Source of the DNA: Virgibacillus sp. MSP4-1
GTDB taxonomy: Bacteria; Bacillota; Bacilli; Bacillales; Alkalibacillaceae
Direction of reading: 5' to 3'
Length of the DNA: 64,000 nt
NCBI RefSeq assembly: GCF_010092505.1
Contig: NZ_CP048021.1
Span: 1,674,001 to 1,738,000, forward strand
The position numbers were made by a program, and so were the translations under genes. This document shows positions 1-8,569 of the stretch, piece after piece. Numbering within the stretch: position 1 is the stretch's first letter; the number at the start of each line of letters is the position of its first letter. The notes below the pieces were generated by a model that was not told the origin of the DNA, searched no databases, and saw only the letters and a list, made by a program, of their open reading frames with translations.

Positions 1-105
1 GTAAAAATTGACGTTTTTCTGAAAAAAACTGCCATTTTATTCATTTTTTGCTGATGTTGGGTAATATAATAATAAGAAGACATTTTATGAAGGGGTGAGT
101 ACGAT

Positions 106-303
106 ATGCTGGTCCTAAGCAGAAAAAAACTTGTTGAGGAAAAAACAAATCAATTATTAAATGGATATTCCGCTTATTCTGACAATGATGAACTCATCCG
201 ACTGCTTAAACGAAATATTTCACGTCACAATCTTGATGTATTTTGCGATAGAACAGATATTGGCTGCTGGTTTATTCCAAAACATCATGATGAACTCGTT
301 TAA
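106..303 (+). CDS. small conserved-looking protein of unknown function (65 aa)
   Basis: The frame starts at an ATG preceded by a good Shine-Dalgarno (AAGGGGTGA, about 7 bases upstream) and ends just before nrnA on the opposite strand. The product is hydrophilic, begins MLVLSRKKLVEE and has no signal peptide, membrane segment or recognised motif. Its position beside nrnA/ytpI suggests a counterpart of the small gene ytzJ that I recall near this locus in B. subtilis, but I cannot confirm that by sequence. A TATAAT-like element lies at 65-70 without a convincing -35 box. Confidence 0.6.
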   Translation: MLVLSRKKLVEEKTNQLLNGYSAYSDNDELIRLLKRNISRHNLDVFCDRTDIGCWFIPKHHDELV

Positions 304-356
304 TGAGCTTGAGGAGGCCATTTTCTCCAATGGCACTCCTTATTAATAAGCTCATG
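303..356. other. imperfect inverted repeat between convergent genes
   Basis: ATGAGCTT at the left end pairs with AAGCTCAT at the right end, and GGAGGCCATT pairs imperfectly with AATGGCACTCC inside it. It lies between the small ORF and the end of nrnA. There is no strong T run on either side, so it may be a weak bidirectional terminator or an RNA-stabilising hairpin. Confidence 0.4.
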
Positions 357-363
357 CAGAGTG

Positions 364-1329
364 TTATTTATCCGCACCGTTCCCCTGGTGATACTCCTTA
401 CATACCTCTTCCAAATCACGCACGACATCAGCCGTTTCATCCCAATTATTCACCGATGCACCAGAAGCCAGTGGATGCCCGCCACCATTATACTTGGCTG
501 CTATATGATTAATGGTTGGTCCTCTGGAACGTAACCTTACGCGAATTTCGTCCGGCTCTTCAATAAAGAATACCCAGGTAATTATTCCTTCTATATCACC
601 GAGCAGTCCGACTAACTGGGACGTTTCAGCAACAGTGATCCCATACTCCTCCAAAATATCCGTTGTAATTTTGACGGTACTTAAACCATTTTCTGATACC
701 GTAAAATTCTGCAGAATAAAACCCTTTAATCGAGCAATATTATGCTTCGTGTTATAAAGGTCATCATACAACTTTGTTCGATCAAACGGATACTTTACAA
801 GCTCAGACACATACTGGAAAGTTCTTGCGGATGCACTGGGAAATAAGAATCTGCCTGTATCTCCCACAATCCCGGCATATATCAGCCGTGCTGATTCAGC
901 CGACATCTTAAAGCCATCCTCTTTCCCCTCTAAATATAATTCATAAATCATTTCACTTGCTGAAGAAGCCTCTGTATCTACCCACTCCACATCACCATAG
1001 GAGTCTGTTTTGGGATGATGGTCAATTTTAATCAGTTTATCCCCTTGAGCATAACGCTGATCACAGACGCGCTCCTGATTAGCCGTATCACATACAATCA
1101 CGAGGGCATTTTTATATTGATCATCTTCAATTTCGTCAAGTTCCGCTAAAAATCGCAATGAAGGGTCTTCTTTTCCGGTAATATAAACCGTTTTTTCAGG
1201 AAAAGAGGCCTTGATCAGTTCGGCCAACCCTGCCTGTGATCCATAGGCATCAGGATCAGGACGGACATGACGATGGATAATAATTTGATCATACTGTTTA
1301 ATGGCGGAAATAATTTCTTTTTTAGACAA
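364..1329 (-). CDS. nrnA: bifunctional oligoribonuclease / pAp phosphatase NrnA (DHH-DHHA1)
   Basis: NrnA (YtqI) degrades 2-5 nt RNA oligomers to mononucleotides and dephosphorylates 3'-phosphoadenosine-5'-phosphate in the cytoplasm. The DHH domain carries HRHVRPDPDAYGSQ near the N-terminus, VCDTANQE, and the metal-binding KIDHHPKTDS. The DHHA1 domain ends with GGGHPLASGA. Length (321 aa) is close to the B. subtilis protein. A longer frame runs to 1344 from a GTG, but the Shine-Dalgarno GTGAGG lies directly after that GTG; a TTG at 1329 is spaced 9 bases from it and gives an N-terminus (SKKEIISAIKQYD) aligned with the B. subtilis start as I remember it. The gene is convergent with the small ORF and divergent from ytpI. 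Confidence 0.93.
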   Translation of the reverse strand: MSKKEIISAIKQYDQIIIHRHVRPDPDAYGSQAGLAELIKASFPEKTVYITGKEDPSLRFLAELDEIEDDQYKNALVIVCDTANQERVCDQRYAQGDKLIKIDHHPKTDSYGDVEWVDTEASSASEMIYELYLEGKEDGFKMSAESARLIYAGIVGDTGRFLFPSASARTFQYVSELVKYPFDRTKLYDDLYNTKHNIARLKGFILQNFTVSENGLSTVKITTDILEEYGITVAETSQLVGLLGDIEGIITWVFFIEEPDEIRVRLRSRGPTINHIAAKYNGGGHPLASGASVNNWDETADVVRDLEEVCKEYHQGNGADK

Positions 1330-1467
1330 TGACGGATGCCTCACTTCTACAATTTTCTTATTTTTACCATATCATACTACAAGAGAGTAGCAAAATCTAT
1401 GCTGAACCTTTAAAATGAAAGGGTAAGATACTTTTATTGAATATACATAAACATAGGAGCGTAGAAT

Positions 1468-1767
1468 ATGATTATTTTTCCATTCATAATTGTCATTTCA
1501 TTAGTGCTGTACATTTTCTTTAAAGTACGAATCTTCAGCCTCAAAGATGAGCTGCTGATGCGGTTTACAAACTCAAAAGCCCGTATTTCTTTAGGGGTCC
1601 TCTTATTTTTCTTCGGTATTAACCAATATTTATTTTATGAGACAAGATTGTCTTTATTTATAGGCATTATCTTCCTTTTCTTTGGCTTTATCCAGGCCCA
1701 ATACGGAGTGAAACTATTCAAACACTATCGAAAAGAAATCGTAAAAAGAGCTGAAGTGACAAGTTAA
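1468..1767 (+). CDS. ytpI: YtpI-like small membrane protein
   Basis: A 99-residue protein of unknown function with three hydrophobic segments (about residues 1-18, 40-55 and 62-78) and a basic C-terminal tail. Size, topology and position between nrnA and ytoI match B. subtilis YtpI. The ATG is preceded by AGGAG at 8 bases. A strong terminator follows immediately. Confidence 0.8.
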   Translation: MIIFPFIIVISLVLYIFFKVRIFSLKDELLMRFTNSKARISLGVLLFFFGINQYLFYETRLSLFIGIIFLFFGFIQAQYGVKLFKHYRKEIVKRAEVTS

Positions 1768-1778
1768 TCCCAATGACA

Positions 1779-1812
1779 TAAAAAAACGCTCATTTTCGAG
1801 CGTTTTTTTATG
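1779..1812. terminator. bidirectional rho-independent terminator, ytpI/ytoI
   Basis: AAAAACGCTC, loop ATTTTC, GAGCGTTTTT: a perfect stem with an A run on the left and a T run on the right. It can serve ytpI on the plus strand and ytoI on the minus strand. Confidence 0.9.
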
Positions 1813-1817
1813 TCCGG

Positions 1818-1864
1818 ATATTCTGCTTATGCCGTCGGGCCTAAACGGTCGCCTCCGCTTTTCT
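1818..1864 (-). repeat. dispersed repeat R1, copy 1
   Basis: Read on the minus strand this is GAAAAGCGGAGGCGACCGTT followed by TAGGCCCGACGGCATAAGCA and GAAT. The same core recurs at 9.7-9.97 kb, in part at 42.3 kb, and at 62.86 kb. Here it sits between the stop of ytoI and the shared terminator, so it is transcribed as part of the ytoI 3' untranslated region. Confidence 0.85.
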
Positions 1865-1867
1865 TAA

Positions 1868-3178
1868 TCACCGATCAATAAATTGTGCCAGCATAAGTGC
1901 TTTTCCCATAAGGACTTCATCGGAATAAATTTCTACATCTATTTTCGTAAACTTACGTCCGATTTCAAGCGGGTTCGGTTTAATTTCCAGCATACTTCCG
2001 AGTTGCACCGGTTTCATATAATAAATCGATAAGTTTTCTACGACCAGATCGCCTTTTTTATACTGTCTCAGCATTCTTGTACTGGCCTCTGTTACAAATG
2101 ATGTAAACACACCATAAGAAAGTGTACCCAGATGATTTGTCATTTGCGGGGTGACTTCGGAAAAATAGGTTGTATTCGTTCCATCCTCCAGGAGTTCCAT
2201 TTGATTCGACACAAGGTCATCGATGGTCTCCCCAATTTGCGGCTGTCTTTGGAGCTGCTGCAGCCCTTTAATGACATCCTGACGGGTAATAATTCCTTGA
2301 AAATGTCCTTGAAAATCAACGACAGGAATTAACTCAATCCCTTCCCACACCATAGAATGAGCTGTATTAGCCAAAGAAGTCTGGGTTTGTACAGTCATGG
2401 GGTTTTTTGTCATTACTTTATGTATAGGGAGATCCTGGTCCTTTCCGATTACATCCTTAGAAGTTACCATTCCCACCACACGCTGTTCTCCATCAACCAC
2501 AGGATAACGGCTGTGGCCTGTGTGTTCATTCAACTCATACCATTGTTTCACAGAATCGGATGATCTAAGAAAGTGGGCCTGATCGAGAGGTGTAAAGATA
2601 TCATCGACAATGATAATCTCTTTTTTGATAAGCTGGTCGTAAATGGCACGGTTAATCATGGTGGCAACGGTAAACGTATCATAGGTTGTTGAGATAATCG
2701 GGAGATCCTTTTCATCTGCAAGTTCTTTTACATGGTCTTCTGTATCGAATCCTCCGGTAATGAGTACAGCTGCTCCTGCTTGTAAAGCCAGTTCCTGTGC
2801 CCGAATCCGGTTTCCTACAATTAAAAGAGAATCCGCCTCTGTATACCTCATCATAGCTTCTAACTTCATCGCACCTATAACAAACTTATTTAACGTTTTA
2901 TAAAGGCCTTCTCTTCCGCCCAAGACCTGTCCATCAACGATATTTATAATCTCCGCAAACGTTAACTGTTCAATATTATCCTTTTTCTTTGTTTCAATTC
3001 GAATGGTTCCAACACGTTCAATGGTACTCACATACCCAATATTTTCAGCCTCTTTTATCGCACGGTAAGCCGTACCTTCACTAACATTCAGTTCTTTTGC
3101 AATTCTTCTGACTGAAATTTTACTGCCGATGGATAATGATTCGATATACTCTAATATTTGTTCGTGTTTAGTTGCCAT
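1868..3178 (-). CDS. ytoI: YtoI: winged-helix / DRTGG / CBS pair / hot-dog domain regulator
   Basis: Likely a ligand-sensing DNA-binding protein, function unproven. Visible order: N-terminal helix-turn-helix (about 1-65, SVRRIAKELNVSEGTAYRAI), a DRTGG-type domain (about 70-185), two CBS motifs (about 190-310, with VVGMVTSKDVIG and FQGIITRQDVI) and a C-terminal hot-dog thioesterase-like domain (about 320-436). CBS pairs commonly bind adenine nucleotides and hot-dog folds acyl-CoA, so a metabolite-responsive repressor is a reasonable inference. Length (436 aa) and neighbours match B. subtilis YtoI. The ATG follows a GGTGAAC Shine-Dalgarno. Confidence 0.9.
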   Translation of the reverse strand: MATKHEQILEYIESLSIGSKISVRRIAKELNVSEGTAYRAIKEAENIGYVSTIERVGTIRIETKKKDNIEQLTFAEIINIVDGQVLGGREGLYKTLNKFVIGAMKLEAMMRYTEADSLLIVGNRIRAQELALQAGAAVLITGGFDTEDHVKELADEKDLPIISTTYDTFTVATMINRAIYDQLIKKEIIIVDDIFTPLDQAHFLRSSDSVKQWYELNEHTGHSRYPVVDGEQRVVGMVTSKDVIGKDQDLPIHKVMTKNPMTVQTQTSLANTAHSMVWEGIELIPVVDFQGHFQGIITRQDVIKGLQQLQRQPQIGETIDDLVSNQMELLEDGTNTTYFSEVTPQMTNHLGTLSYGVFTSFVTEASTRMLRQYKKGDLVVENLSIYYMKPVQLGSMLEIKPNPLEIGRKFTKIDVEIYSDEVLMGKALMLAQFIDR

Positions 3179-3248
3179 ATTGGGTTCACCAAACTTTCAC
3201 TATCAAATTAGACGTCTAGTCCTATTATACCTGTGAAAGCCGGGACCT

Positions 3249-3488
3249 TCAATTTTGTTTTAGAAAAATTCGCTTATTTTCACTGTATTCTTCTAAATTT
3301 ACAGATTGTCTTTTCTTTATATCCAATAAAGTCCCGATATTTGCACCTGCAACGAGCAGAAAAAACACGATCCATGCTGCCCAGAATATGGAGCTTGCAG
3401 GGGTTGTCATCTCACGAATGGAAGGCAATGCAAGGTACAGAAAATAAAAAGCCATCAACAGCTTTAACAACGCATTCCTCTTGTCCAC
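3249..3488 (-). CDS. small membrane protein of unknown function (79 aa)
   Basis: Two hydrophobic segments are visible (LLKLLMAFYFLYLALP and IFWAAWIVFFLLVAGA) followed by a basic and acidic tail. The reading frame is open further upstream, but a strong AGGGAGGAG sits 7 bases before a GTG at 3488, which I take as the start (VDKRNALLKLL). It lies between ytoI and ytkL on the same strand. I do not recognise a family. Confidence 0.65.
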   Translation of the reverse strand: MDKRNALLKLLMAFYFLYLALPSIREMTTPASSIFWAAWIVFFLLVAGANIGTLLDIKKRQSVNLEEYSENKRIFLKQN

Positions 3489-3552
3489 AATCCATCTCCT
3501 CCCTCTGCATTTGTTCATTCATTATATGTACATCTGCACTGAAAAAATGCAA

Positions 3553-3585
3553 GAAAAATCCCTCCTGCTATTAGCAAGAGGGAAA
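3553..3585 (-). terminator. rho-independent terminator after ytkL
   Basis: On the minus strand TCCCTCTTGCT, loop AATA, GCAGGAGGGA with one mismatch, followed by TTTTTC. It starts just past the ytkL stop codon. Confidence 0.8.
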
Positions 3586-3589
3586 AGTC

Positions 3590-4270
3590 CTATAATTCCA
3601 GCGCGTCTCCGGCATTCATTACCTTACCAGTACCCGACTTAAGCTTTTCTACATAAGCGTTTGGATCCTGCTGAATAACCGGGAACGTGTTGTAATGTAC
3701 TGGAACAACCCGCTTGGCCTGAATCCATTCTGCAGCGATAGCAGCATCATCAGGCCCCATTGTAAAGTTATCTCCAATAGGTAAAAAGGCTAAATCGATA
3801 TCGTTTAATTCTCCTATTAATTTTAAGTCAGAAAATAAGCCCGTATCTCCGGCGTGATAAATGGTTTTTCCTTCTGCATAAAACAATATTCCTGCAGGCA
3901 TTCCGGTATAGTGGACGGTTCCATTTTCATCCGTATAGCTGGAACTGTGAAAGGCCTTCGTTAATTTAACAGTGCCGAAATCAAAGCTTTGACTTCCTCC
4001 TAAATTAACAGGATGAGTGTTTAACCCCTGTGAACTCAAATAATCCGCAAGTTCCACGGGAGCAACAACCAGGGCATCATTACGCTTTGCAATAGACACA
4101 GTATCTCCCACATGGTCATTATGTCCGTGGGTAAGTAAAATAACATCGGTTTTTACGGTATCTGCATTTAAATCACACTGATCATTTCCTGAGATGAATG
4201 GATCAATTAAAATGGTTTTGTTTCCAACTTCCAGTTTTACGACTGAATGTCCATGATATGAAACTTTCAT
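3590..4270 (-). CDS. ytkL: UPF0173 metal-dependent hydrolase YtkL (metallo-beta-lactamase fold)
   Basis: A 226-residue cytosolic metallo-beta-lactamase-fold protein of unknown substrate. The metal-binding motif is [11 protein letters not shown] (residues about 46-56), with downstream ligands in [12 protein letters not shown] and near the C-terminal [10 protein letters not shown]. Size and motifs match the UPF0173 family, including B. subtilis YtkL. The ATG follows GAAGGAG. It is the last gene on this strand before its own terminator and begins 44 bases after the aminopropyltransferase-like gene. Confidence 0.9.
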   Translation of the reverse strand: MKVSYHGHSVVKLEVGNKTILIDPFISGNDQCDLNADTVKTDVILLTHGHNDHVGDTVSIAKRNDALVVAPVELADYLSSQGLNTHPVNLGGSQSFDFGTVKLTKAFHSSSYTDENGTVHYTGMPAGILFYAEGKTIYHAGDTGLFSDLKLIGELNDIDLAFLPIGDNFTMGPDDAAIAAEWIQAKRVVPVHYNTFPVIQQDPNAYVEKLKSGTGKVMNAGDALEL

Positions 4271-4313
4271 TTTACCACTCCTTCTCTTTAATATCTGAGG
4301 AAAACATTCCCTA

Positions 4314-5867
4314 TTAATAGTTTATCCATGCCTCTTCATATTTTTCAAGTAAATGAGGATCAATCAGAGTATTTGGTTCCAATGTAACAGGTTTTCCATT
4401 TTCAATGATTTCCTGATCTTCATCCTTGCCAAATCGGGTAAGACTTAAAAGCATATCCGTAGTTAAAAAACGGGTATCAGCCTGAACCTGGTGCTGGTTT
4501 ACATCTATATTTTCCCTGCTTGCCATAACAAATCCCCAATTCCCAAAGCTTGGAACATCCACATGGAAGTTTTCTACATTAAGCCCTGTAGCCGATATGG
4601 TCTCTGAAATGGTCCAATATACTTCAGGTGCAAACACAGGACTTGTAGCCTGAACCATCATTGCTCCATCAGGCTTTAAATGATTCCGGACGAGTGAATA
4701 AAACTCCTTGGTATATAATTTATTTAAGCTCTCATTATTCGGATCCGGCAAATCAGCAATGATTACATCAAAAAATTCCTTTGATGCTTCCAGGTACTCA
4801 AAGGCATCCCTATGCCTGATTGTTACTTTTTCATCCTTTAATGCCCCTTTATTCAGCTTAAGCAGGTGATAGCTGCTGTTAGCTAATTCAACGACTGCCG
4901 GATCCAAATCTACTAATGTAATGTCTCCTGCATCCTCATACTTTAATAGTTCTCTAATGGCTAAGCCGTCTCCACCACCTAAAACAAGAATATCATCGTG
5001 GCGATCTGCCTGGGACATCACTGGATGAACCAGAACCTCATGATAACGATATTCATCTGTAGAACTAAACTGAAGACTGCCATTAAGATATAACCGGGTA
5101 TCTCCTTGCTCTTTGGTTAACACAATTTTTTGATACTGGGTATCTTCCATATAAATGATCGGGTCCTTATACATCTTTTGTTCAAACGAAAAAGCTAATT
5201 TTTCGCCAAAAAATAAGCCCCCAACCAGAAGTACTCCGATAAAAACACCCACAAATCCATGCTTTTTCCAGCCTTTGATTTCACTTCTGAAAATCCATAA
5301 AATATATAATGCTACACCTAAGTTAATACAACCGACGAAAAACGCACTCTTTACCATCCCTAATCCAGGCCGTAACCAGAAGACAAATAACAGTCCGCCT
5401 ATAAGTCCTCCTGCATAATCGGAGAATAATACACGGGCGGTACTTTTATTTAATGTTACCCCCAACTGATTGGCTTTGCGTATTAAAACGGGGAGTTCAA
5501 CACCTGTTAACCCTCCGACAATCAGAGTAATGAAATATAAATATAACGACTCCGTTCCACTGGGAAGAAAGGCTGTAACCCCAAACATTGTAAAGCTGGA
5601 AAAACCACCGAATACAGCTACCATAAATTCTATCCATACAAAGGATAGAATTAAATTTTTATTCAGTCTTTCACTTAAACTTGCTCCAATTCCCATACCT
5701 GTTAAAAACAGTGATATTGTCAGGGTATATTGTTTTACGCCATCTCCTATGATGTAAGAACCCAGGGCTCCAAAGATCACCTCGAATATAATTCCGCATA
5801 TCGAAACAATCCCTGATGCCCAATAAATCATTTTGCTCTTTTTTTCTGCATTCAATCGTTCCACCAC
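4314..5867 (-). CDS. membrane-anchored polyamine aminopropyltransferase-like protein
   Basis: The 517-residue product has a hydrophobic N-terminal half (about 12-220) with roughly seven transmembrane helices, then a spermidine-synthase-type catalytic domain (about 235-470). SAM-binding features include [16 protein letters not shown] and [14 protein letters not shown]; the catalytic loop is [10 protein letters not shown] followed by LYTKEFY, as in aminopropyltransferases. It is expected to act on polyamines at the cytoplasmic membrane, though substrates are unproven. The GTG start lies 4 bases after the DUF350 stop without a clear Shine-Dalgarno, which suggests translational coupling. It is the last gene of the PspA operon. 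Confidence 0.88.
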   Translation of the reverse strand: MVERLNAEKKSKMIYWASGIVSICGIIFEVIFGALGSYIIGDGVKQYTLTISLFLTGMGIGASLSERLNKNLILSFVWIEFMVAVFGGFSSFTMFGVTAFLPSGTESLYLYFITLIVGGLTGVELPVLIRKANQLGVTLNKSTARVLFSDYAGGLIGGLLFVFWLRPGLGMVKSAFFVGCINLGVALYILWIFRSEIKGWKKHGFVGVFIGVLLVGGLFFGEKLAFSFEQKMYKDPIIYMEDTQYQKIVLTKEQGDTRLYLNGSLQFSSTDEYRYHEVLVHPVMSQADRHDDILVLGGGDGLAIRELLKYEDAGDITLVDLDPAVVELANSSYHLLKLNKGALKDEKVTIRHRDAFEYLEASKEFFDVIIADLPDPNNESLNKLYTKEFYSLVRNHLKPDGAMMVQATSPVFAPEVYWTISETISATGLNVENFHVDVPSFGNWGFVMASRENIDVNQHQVQADTRFLTTDMLLSLTRFGKDEDQEIIENGKPVTLEPNTLIDPHLLEKYEEAWINY

Positions 5868-5871
5868 ACTA

Positions 5872-6264
5872 TTATGTAATTGACGCTCCGATGGTAAACC
5901 CTAGTCCAATAGAAACGGCCAGGGAAACAATTCCTACAGCAACATTTCCTTCTTTCAGTTTATCCTCAACTGAAAATTTTCGCGTTAGTCCCTCAAAAAT
6001 AAAGTAAGCAATTAATTGTAGCAGTACACCGTAGGCTCCCCAGATCACTGTCTCCCCTATATGTATACTTTCATAAATCGCAAAGGCTAAAATAATGCAT
6101 ATCCCTATGATTTTTCCTGATATAGACAGGGCAACCGCTTTATTTCCCTGCTGTATTTCTTCCCAGTCTTTATATTTTGTAACCATCTCAAAAATCACAA
6201 GACCAGCAATGACAACCAGAATTGCTATAACAAAGTATAAAAAAGTGTATAAAAAAGGTTCCAT
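5872..6264 (-). CDS. DUF350 small membrane protein
   Basis: A 130-residue protein with four hydrophobic helices (about 4-24, 44-64, 72-92, 104-126), typical of DUF350 (YjfL-type) proteins, which repeatedly neighbour PspA and aminopropyltransferase genes. The frame is open further upstream, but AAAGGAGGAATGTTCATT positions the ribosome at ATG 6264 (MEPFLYTFLYF). It follows the DUF4247 lipoprotein gene by 17 bases. Confidence 0.85.
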   Translation of the reverse strand: MEPFLYTFLYFVIAILVVIAGLVIFEMVTKYKDWEEIQQGNKAVALSISGKIIGICIILAFAIYESIHIGETVIWGAYGVLLQLIAYFIFEGLTRKFSVEDKLKEGNVAVGIVSLAVSIGLGFTIGASIT

Positions 6265-6281
6265 AATGAACATTCCTCCTT

Positions 6282-6917
6282 TTATTTTCCGACGCCCGGA
6301 CCTCCACCTCTTGAAAAGAAGCCCCGGAATGATCCAGCATCTCCTGAACGATATTTTTTCGAATTCATATATCCGCCATAACAGTCTCCACCAGCACAAC
6401 GTCTGGTACGTTTTTTCGCCCAATCATCCACATCTAAAACGTCATCGAGTAACCATAAGGCAAAAAATCCGTTAAAATAATTAGGAGAATAATGATTACG
6501 TACAAACTCGGTTGTAGCAAGCTCCATAAGTAATAGACCATCTTCCTTCTCATCCATCTGCAGGGTGAGGATATCATCCTGATAAATGAAGATCTGTTTT
6601 TGATTCTGCACATCACTGACCTCTTCAGGATCTGATTCCTGCTGTACTAATGATGAAAGTTCATCCATTGTAAATTGTTTAGTCGCATAGATTCTTGTAC
6701 TCTCATTTGTGCCTTCCGAAATAACATCTACCAGGGTAAAGTTATCCTCTAACAAACTTTCGATATCCGTATATGTTTGTCCTTCTATATTTTCTTCCAC
6801 CTGTTCCCTGGACTGCTGATCCAGTTCAGCCCCTGACATTCCCCGATTAAGTCCAAGGCTTCCGCATCCGGAAAGAAAAAGGAGAATCAGGATCATTAAC
6901 AACACATACCGTTTCAA
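6282..6917 (-). CDS. DUF4247 lipoprotein
   Basis: The 211-residue product begins with a lipoprotein signal peptide and lipobox LSGC (Cys about residue 18), so it should be anchored on the outer face of the membrane. The central part is acidic and the tail is rich in Gly, Ser and Arg (SFRGFFSRGGGPGVG), with a paired Cys motif RRCAGGDCYGGY. Architecture and neighbourhood fit DUF4247. The start is a TTG with GGAGG 7 bases upstream. No enzymatic activity can be inferred. Confidence 0.82.
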   Translation of the reverse strand: MKRYVLLMILILLFLSGCGSLGLNRGMSGAELDQQSREQVEENIEGQTYTDIESLLEDNFTLVDVISEGTNESTRIYATKQFTMDELSSLVQQESDPEEVSDVQNQKQIFIYQDDILTLQMDEKEDGLLLMELATTEFVRNHYSPNYFNGFFALWLLDDVLDVDDWAKKRTRRCAGGDCYGGYMNSKKYRSGDAGSFRGFFSRGGGPGVGK

Positions 6918-7025
6918 AACATCCCCTCCTTTCTATGAATTTTCTTCGAGATAAGTCCTTGCATCACATGAGTCAGGTTTTATGTAAATTTTGCTTAAAT
7001 AAAACGTATCACATTGAAAACAGAA

Positions 7026-7055
7026 TAGCCAGACCACTTAAAGTGATCATGGCTA
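7026..7055 (-). other. stem-loop between pspA-like gene and DUF4247 gene
   Basis: TAGCCA...CACTTTAAGTG...TGGCTA forms an interrupted hairpin just after the pspA-like stop. On the minus strand it is followed by TTCTGTTTTC, a poor T run, so partial termination or RNA processing within the operon is more likely than full termination. Confidence 0.5.
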
Positions 7056-7069
7056 TGAAACCTGATGTC

Positions 7070-7741
7070 TTATTCTTTGCCTAATTTCTTTTTTAAAGCG
7101 GAAAGCTCGTCATCAACATCACTGTTCTTTTCAAGCTCTTTGAATTCATCATCCAGCGAGCGGCTTTCCGAAGACATATCTTCACTTGTTTCTGCCTCCG
7201 CCTCATATTTCAATACCTTTTCTTCCATTCGTTCAAAGCCCTGTCTCGACTCATCACTCCCAACAGAAGACATGGTTCTGTTCATCTTTGTACGAGTTTT
7301 CGCTGATTCTGCACGGGCTTTTAAGGTATCCTTTTTAAGCTTCATTTCCCGATACTCACTTTTCATCTCGTCAAGCTTGGAACGTAAATTTTCGGAGTCC
7401 TGTTTAGCCCTTTCCCAGGAAGCCTTTAACTGTTCGGCCTGCTGTTCATGATTCTTCTTATCCTCCAATGCCCGGCGTGCCAGATCTTCATTTCCTGACT
7501 CAATAGCGGTTTCAGCCTGATTTTGCCGTTTATCCACCATTGCCTGTGCATCATCATATTTTCTTTTCAACATTTTCTCATTCGCAATTTGTTTCGCAAT
7601 CGCACTTTCGGATTCGCGAATATCCTCTTCCATATCCCTCATAAACTGATCCAGCATCTTAACCGGATCCTCAGCCTTATCTAACATGGAATTTAATTCT
7701 GAACTGACAACGGTTTTCATACGCTTAAAAAACTTAAACAT
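7070..7741 (-). CDS. PspA/IM30 family membrane-stress protein
   Basis: A 223-residue, almost entirely coiled-coil protein. The N-terminus MFKFFKRMKTVVSSELNSML can form the amphipathic helix that binds stressed membranes; the motif DPVKMLDQFMRDMEEDI is typical of PspA/IM30. Homologues assemble into ESCRT-III-like rods that protect the cytoplasmic membrane. An AAGGAGG precedes the ATG. It lies 53 bases downstream of the DUF4178 gene in the sigma-W-like operon. Confidence 0.93.
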   Translation of the reverse strand: MFKFFKRMKTVVSSELNSMLDKAEDPVKMLDQFMRDMEEDIRESESAIAKQIANEKMLKRKYDDAQAMVDKRQNQAETAIESGNEDLARRALEDKKNHEQQAEQLKASWERAKQDSENLRSKLDEMKSEYREMKLKKDTLKARAESAKTRTKMNRTMSSVGSDESRQGFERMEEKVLKYEAEAETSEDMSSESRSLDDEFKELEKNSDVDDELSALKKKLGKE

Positions 7742-7794
7742 TTCAAGTCCTCCTTCAAAAATTTATATAGGTTTATAAAGTCATGTTTATCTTC

Positions 7795-8304
7795 CTAATA
7801 GGAACCAGCAATAATTTTAATTTCGTATTCCTTTATTGGATAGCCTGCACTCACTTCGATTTCCGATCCCCAATTCTCTACACTTAAAAACTTCTCCTCC
7901 TCATCGTCAATATAGTCTCCATAATGCACCTGGCGACCACTTAAAGGTTCACTTCTGCCAAAGCCTGTCACCTGTGCCTGACCATCTTCATTTAAATAAT
8001 AAGTCGTTCCATCATACTCCAATGTTTTTGGAAAGGGTTCCGTCACAGGCAGCTGAATCTTTTGATAAATGCCTACCTCAAGCTCATCATCCATTTCAGC
8101 CGATAGCCAGATAGAATCTCTTCCCTTCAGGAGCTGGTAAGCCGTCCATTTATAGCCGGAATCCCGATACTCAATTTTACCGGTTACCTCATAATCTTCC
8201 AGGTCATAAGTAACAATATCACCAACCTTCATATTCAGAACGGTTCTTTCTTCAATTTCCGGTTTATTATCTTTTTTTCCAAATAACTTAGAAAAGATTC
8301 CCAA
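7795..8304 (-). CDS. DUF4178 protein
   Basis: A soluble, acidic protein of about 169 residues that opens with an amphipathic SKLFGKK segment, then MKVGDIVTYDLEDYEVTGKI, typical of DUF4178, a beta-rich domain often encoded with PspA-family proteins. GTG at 8313 is in frame but has GAGG overlapping it; TTG at 8304 has GAGG spaced 8 bases, so I prefer it. It is the first gene of the operon, about 57 bases downstream of the sigma-W-like -10 element. Confidence 0.8.
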   Translation of the reverse strand: MGIFSKLFGKKDNKPEIEERTVLNMKVGDIVTYDLEDYEVTGKIEYRDSGYKWTAYQLLKGRDSIWLSAEMDDELEVGIYQKIQLPVTEPFPKTLEYDGTTYYLNEDGQAQVTGFGRSEPLSGRQVHYGDYIDDEEEKFLSVENWGSEIEVSAGYPIKEYEIKIIAGSY

Positions 8305-8360
8305 ACCTTTCACCTCACTTAACTGTGATCAGGGGACCTTTAAGAATCGTATATTTTTTA

Positions 8361-8387
8361 TACGGTTTATAATCCAACATGGTTTCA
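8361..8387 (-). promoter_or_regulatory. sigma-W-like (ECF) promoter of the PspA operon
   Basis: On the minus strand TGAAAC (8387-8382) is separated by 17 bases from CGTA (8364-8361), followed by TA. This matches the sigma-W consensus TGAAAC-N16-CGTA with one extra spacer base, in the right place for the first gene. B. subtilis pspA is itself sigma-W dependent, which supports the reading. Confidence 0.7.
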
Positions 8388-8569
8388 AATGAATGAAACT
8401 TTTTATAAAGTTCTACTAACCATCCGTGAATTTCCCCATCCCCCACGGATGAGCAACAATTCCTGTACCAAATTCCGTGCACATCGTTATTGTGCAACAT
8501 CCCTTCATGGGCCAGCCTTTATTTTTTATGGAATCATTGATAAAGTCTTATTAAGAAGGAGGACACACA

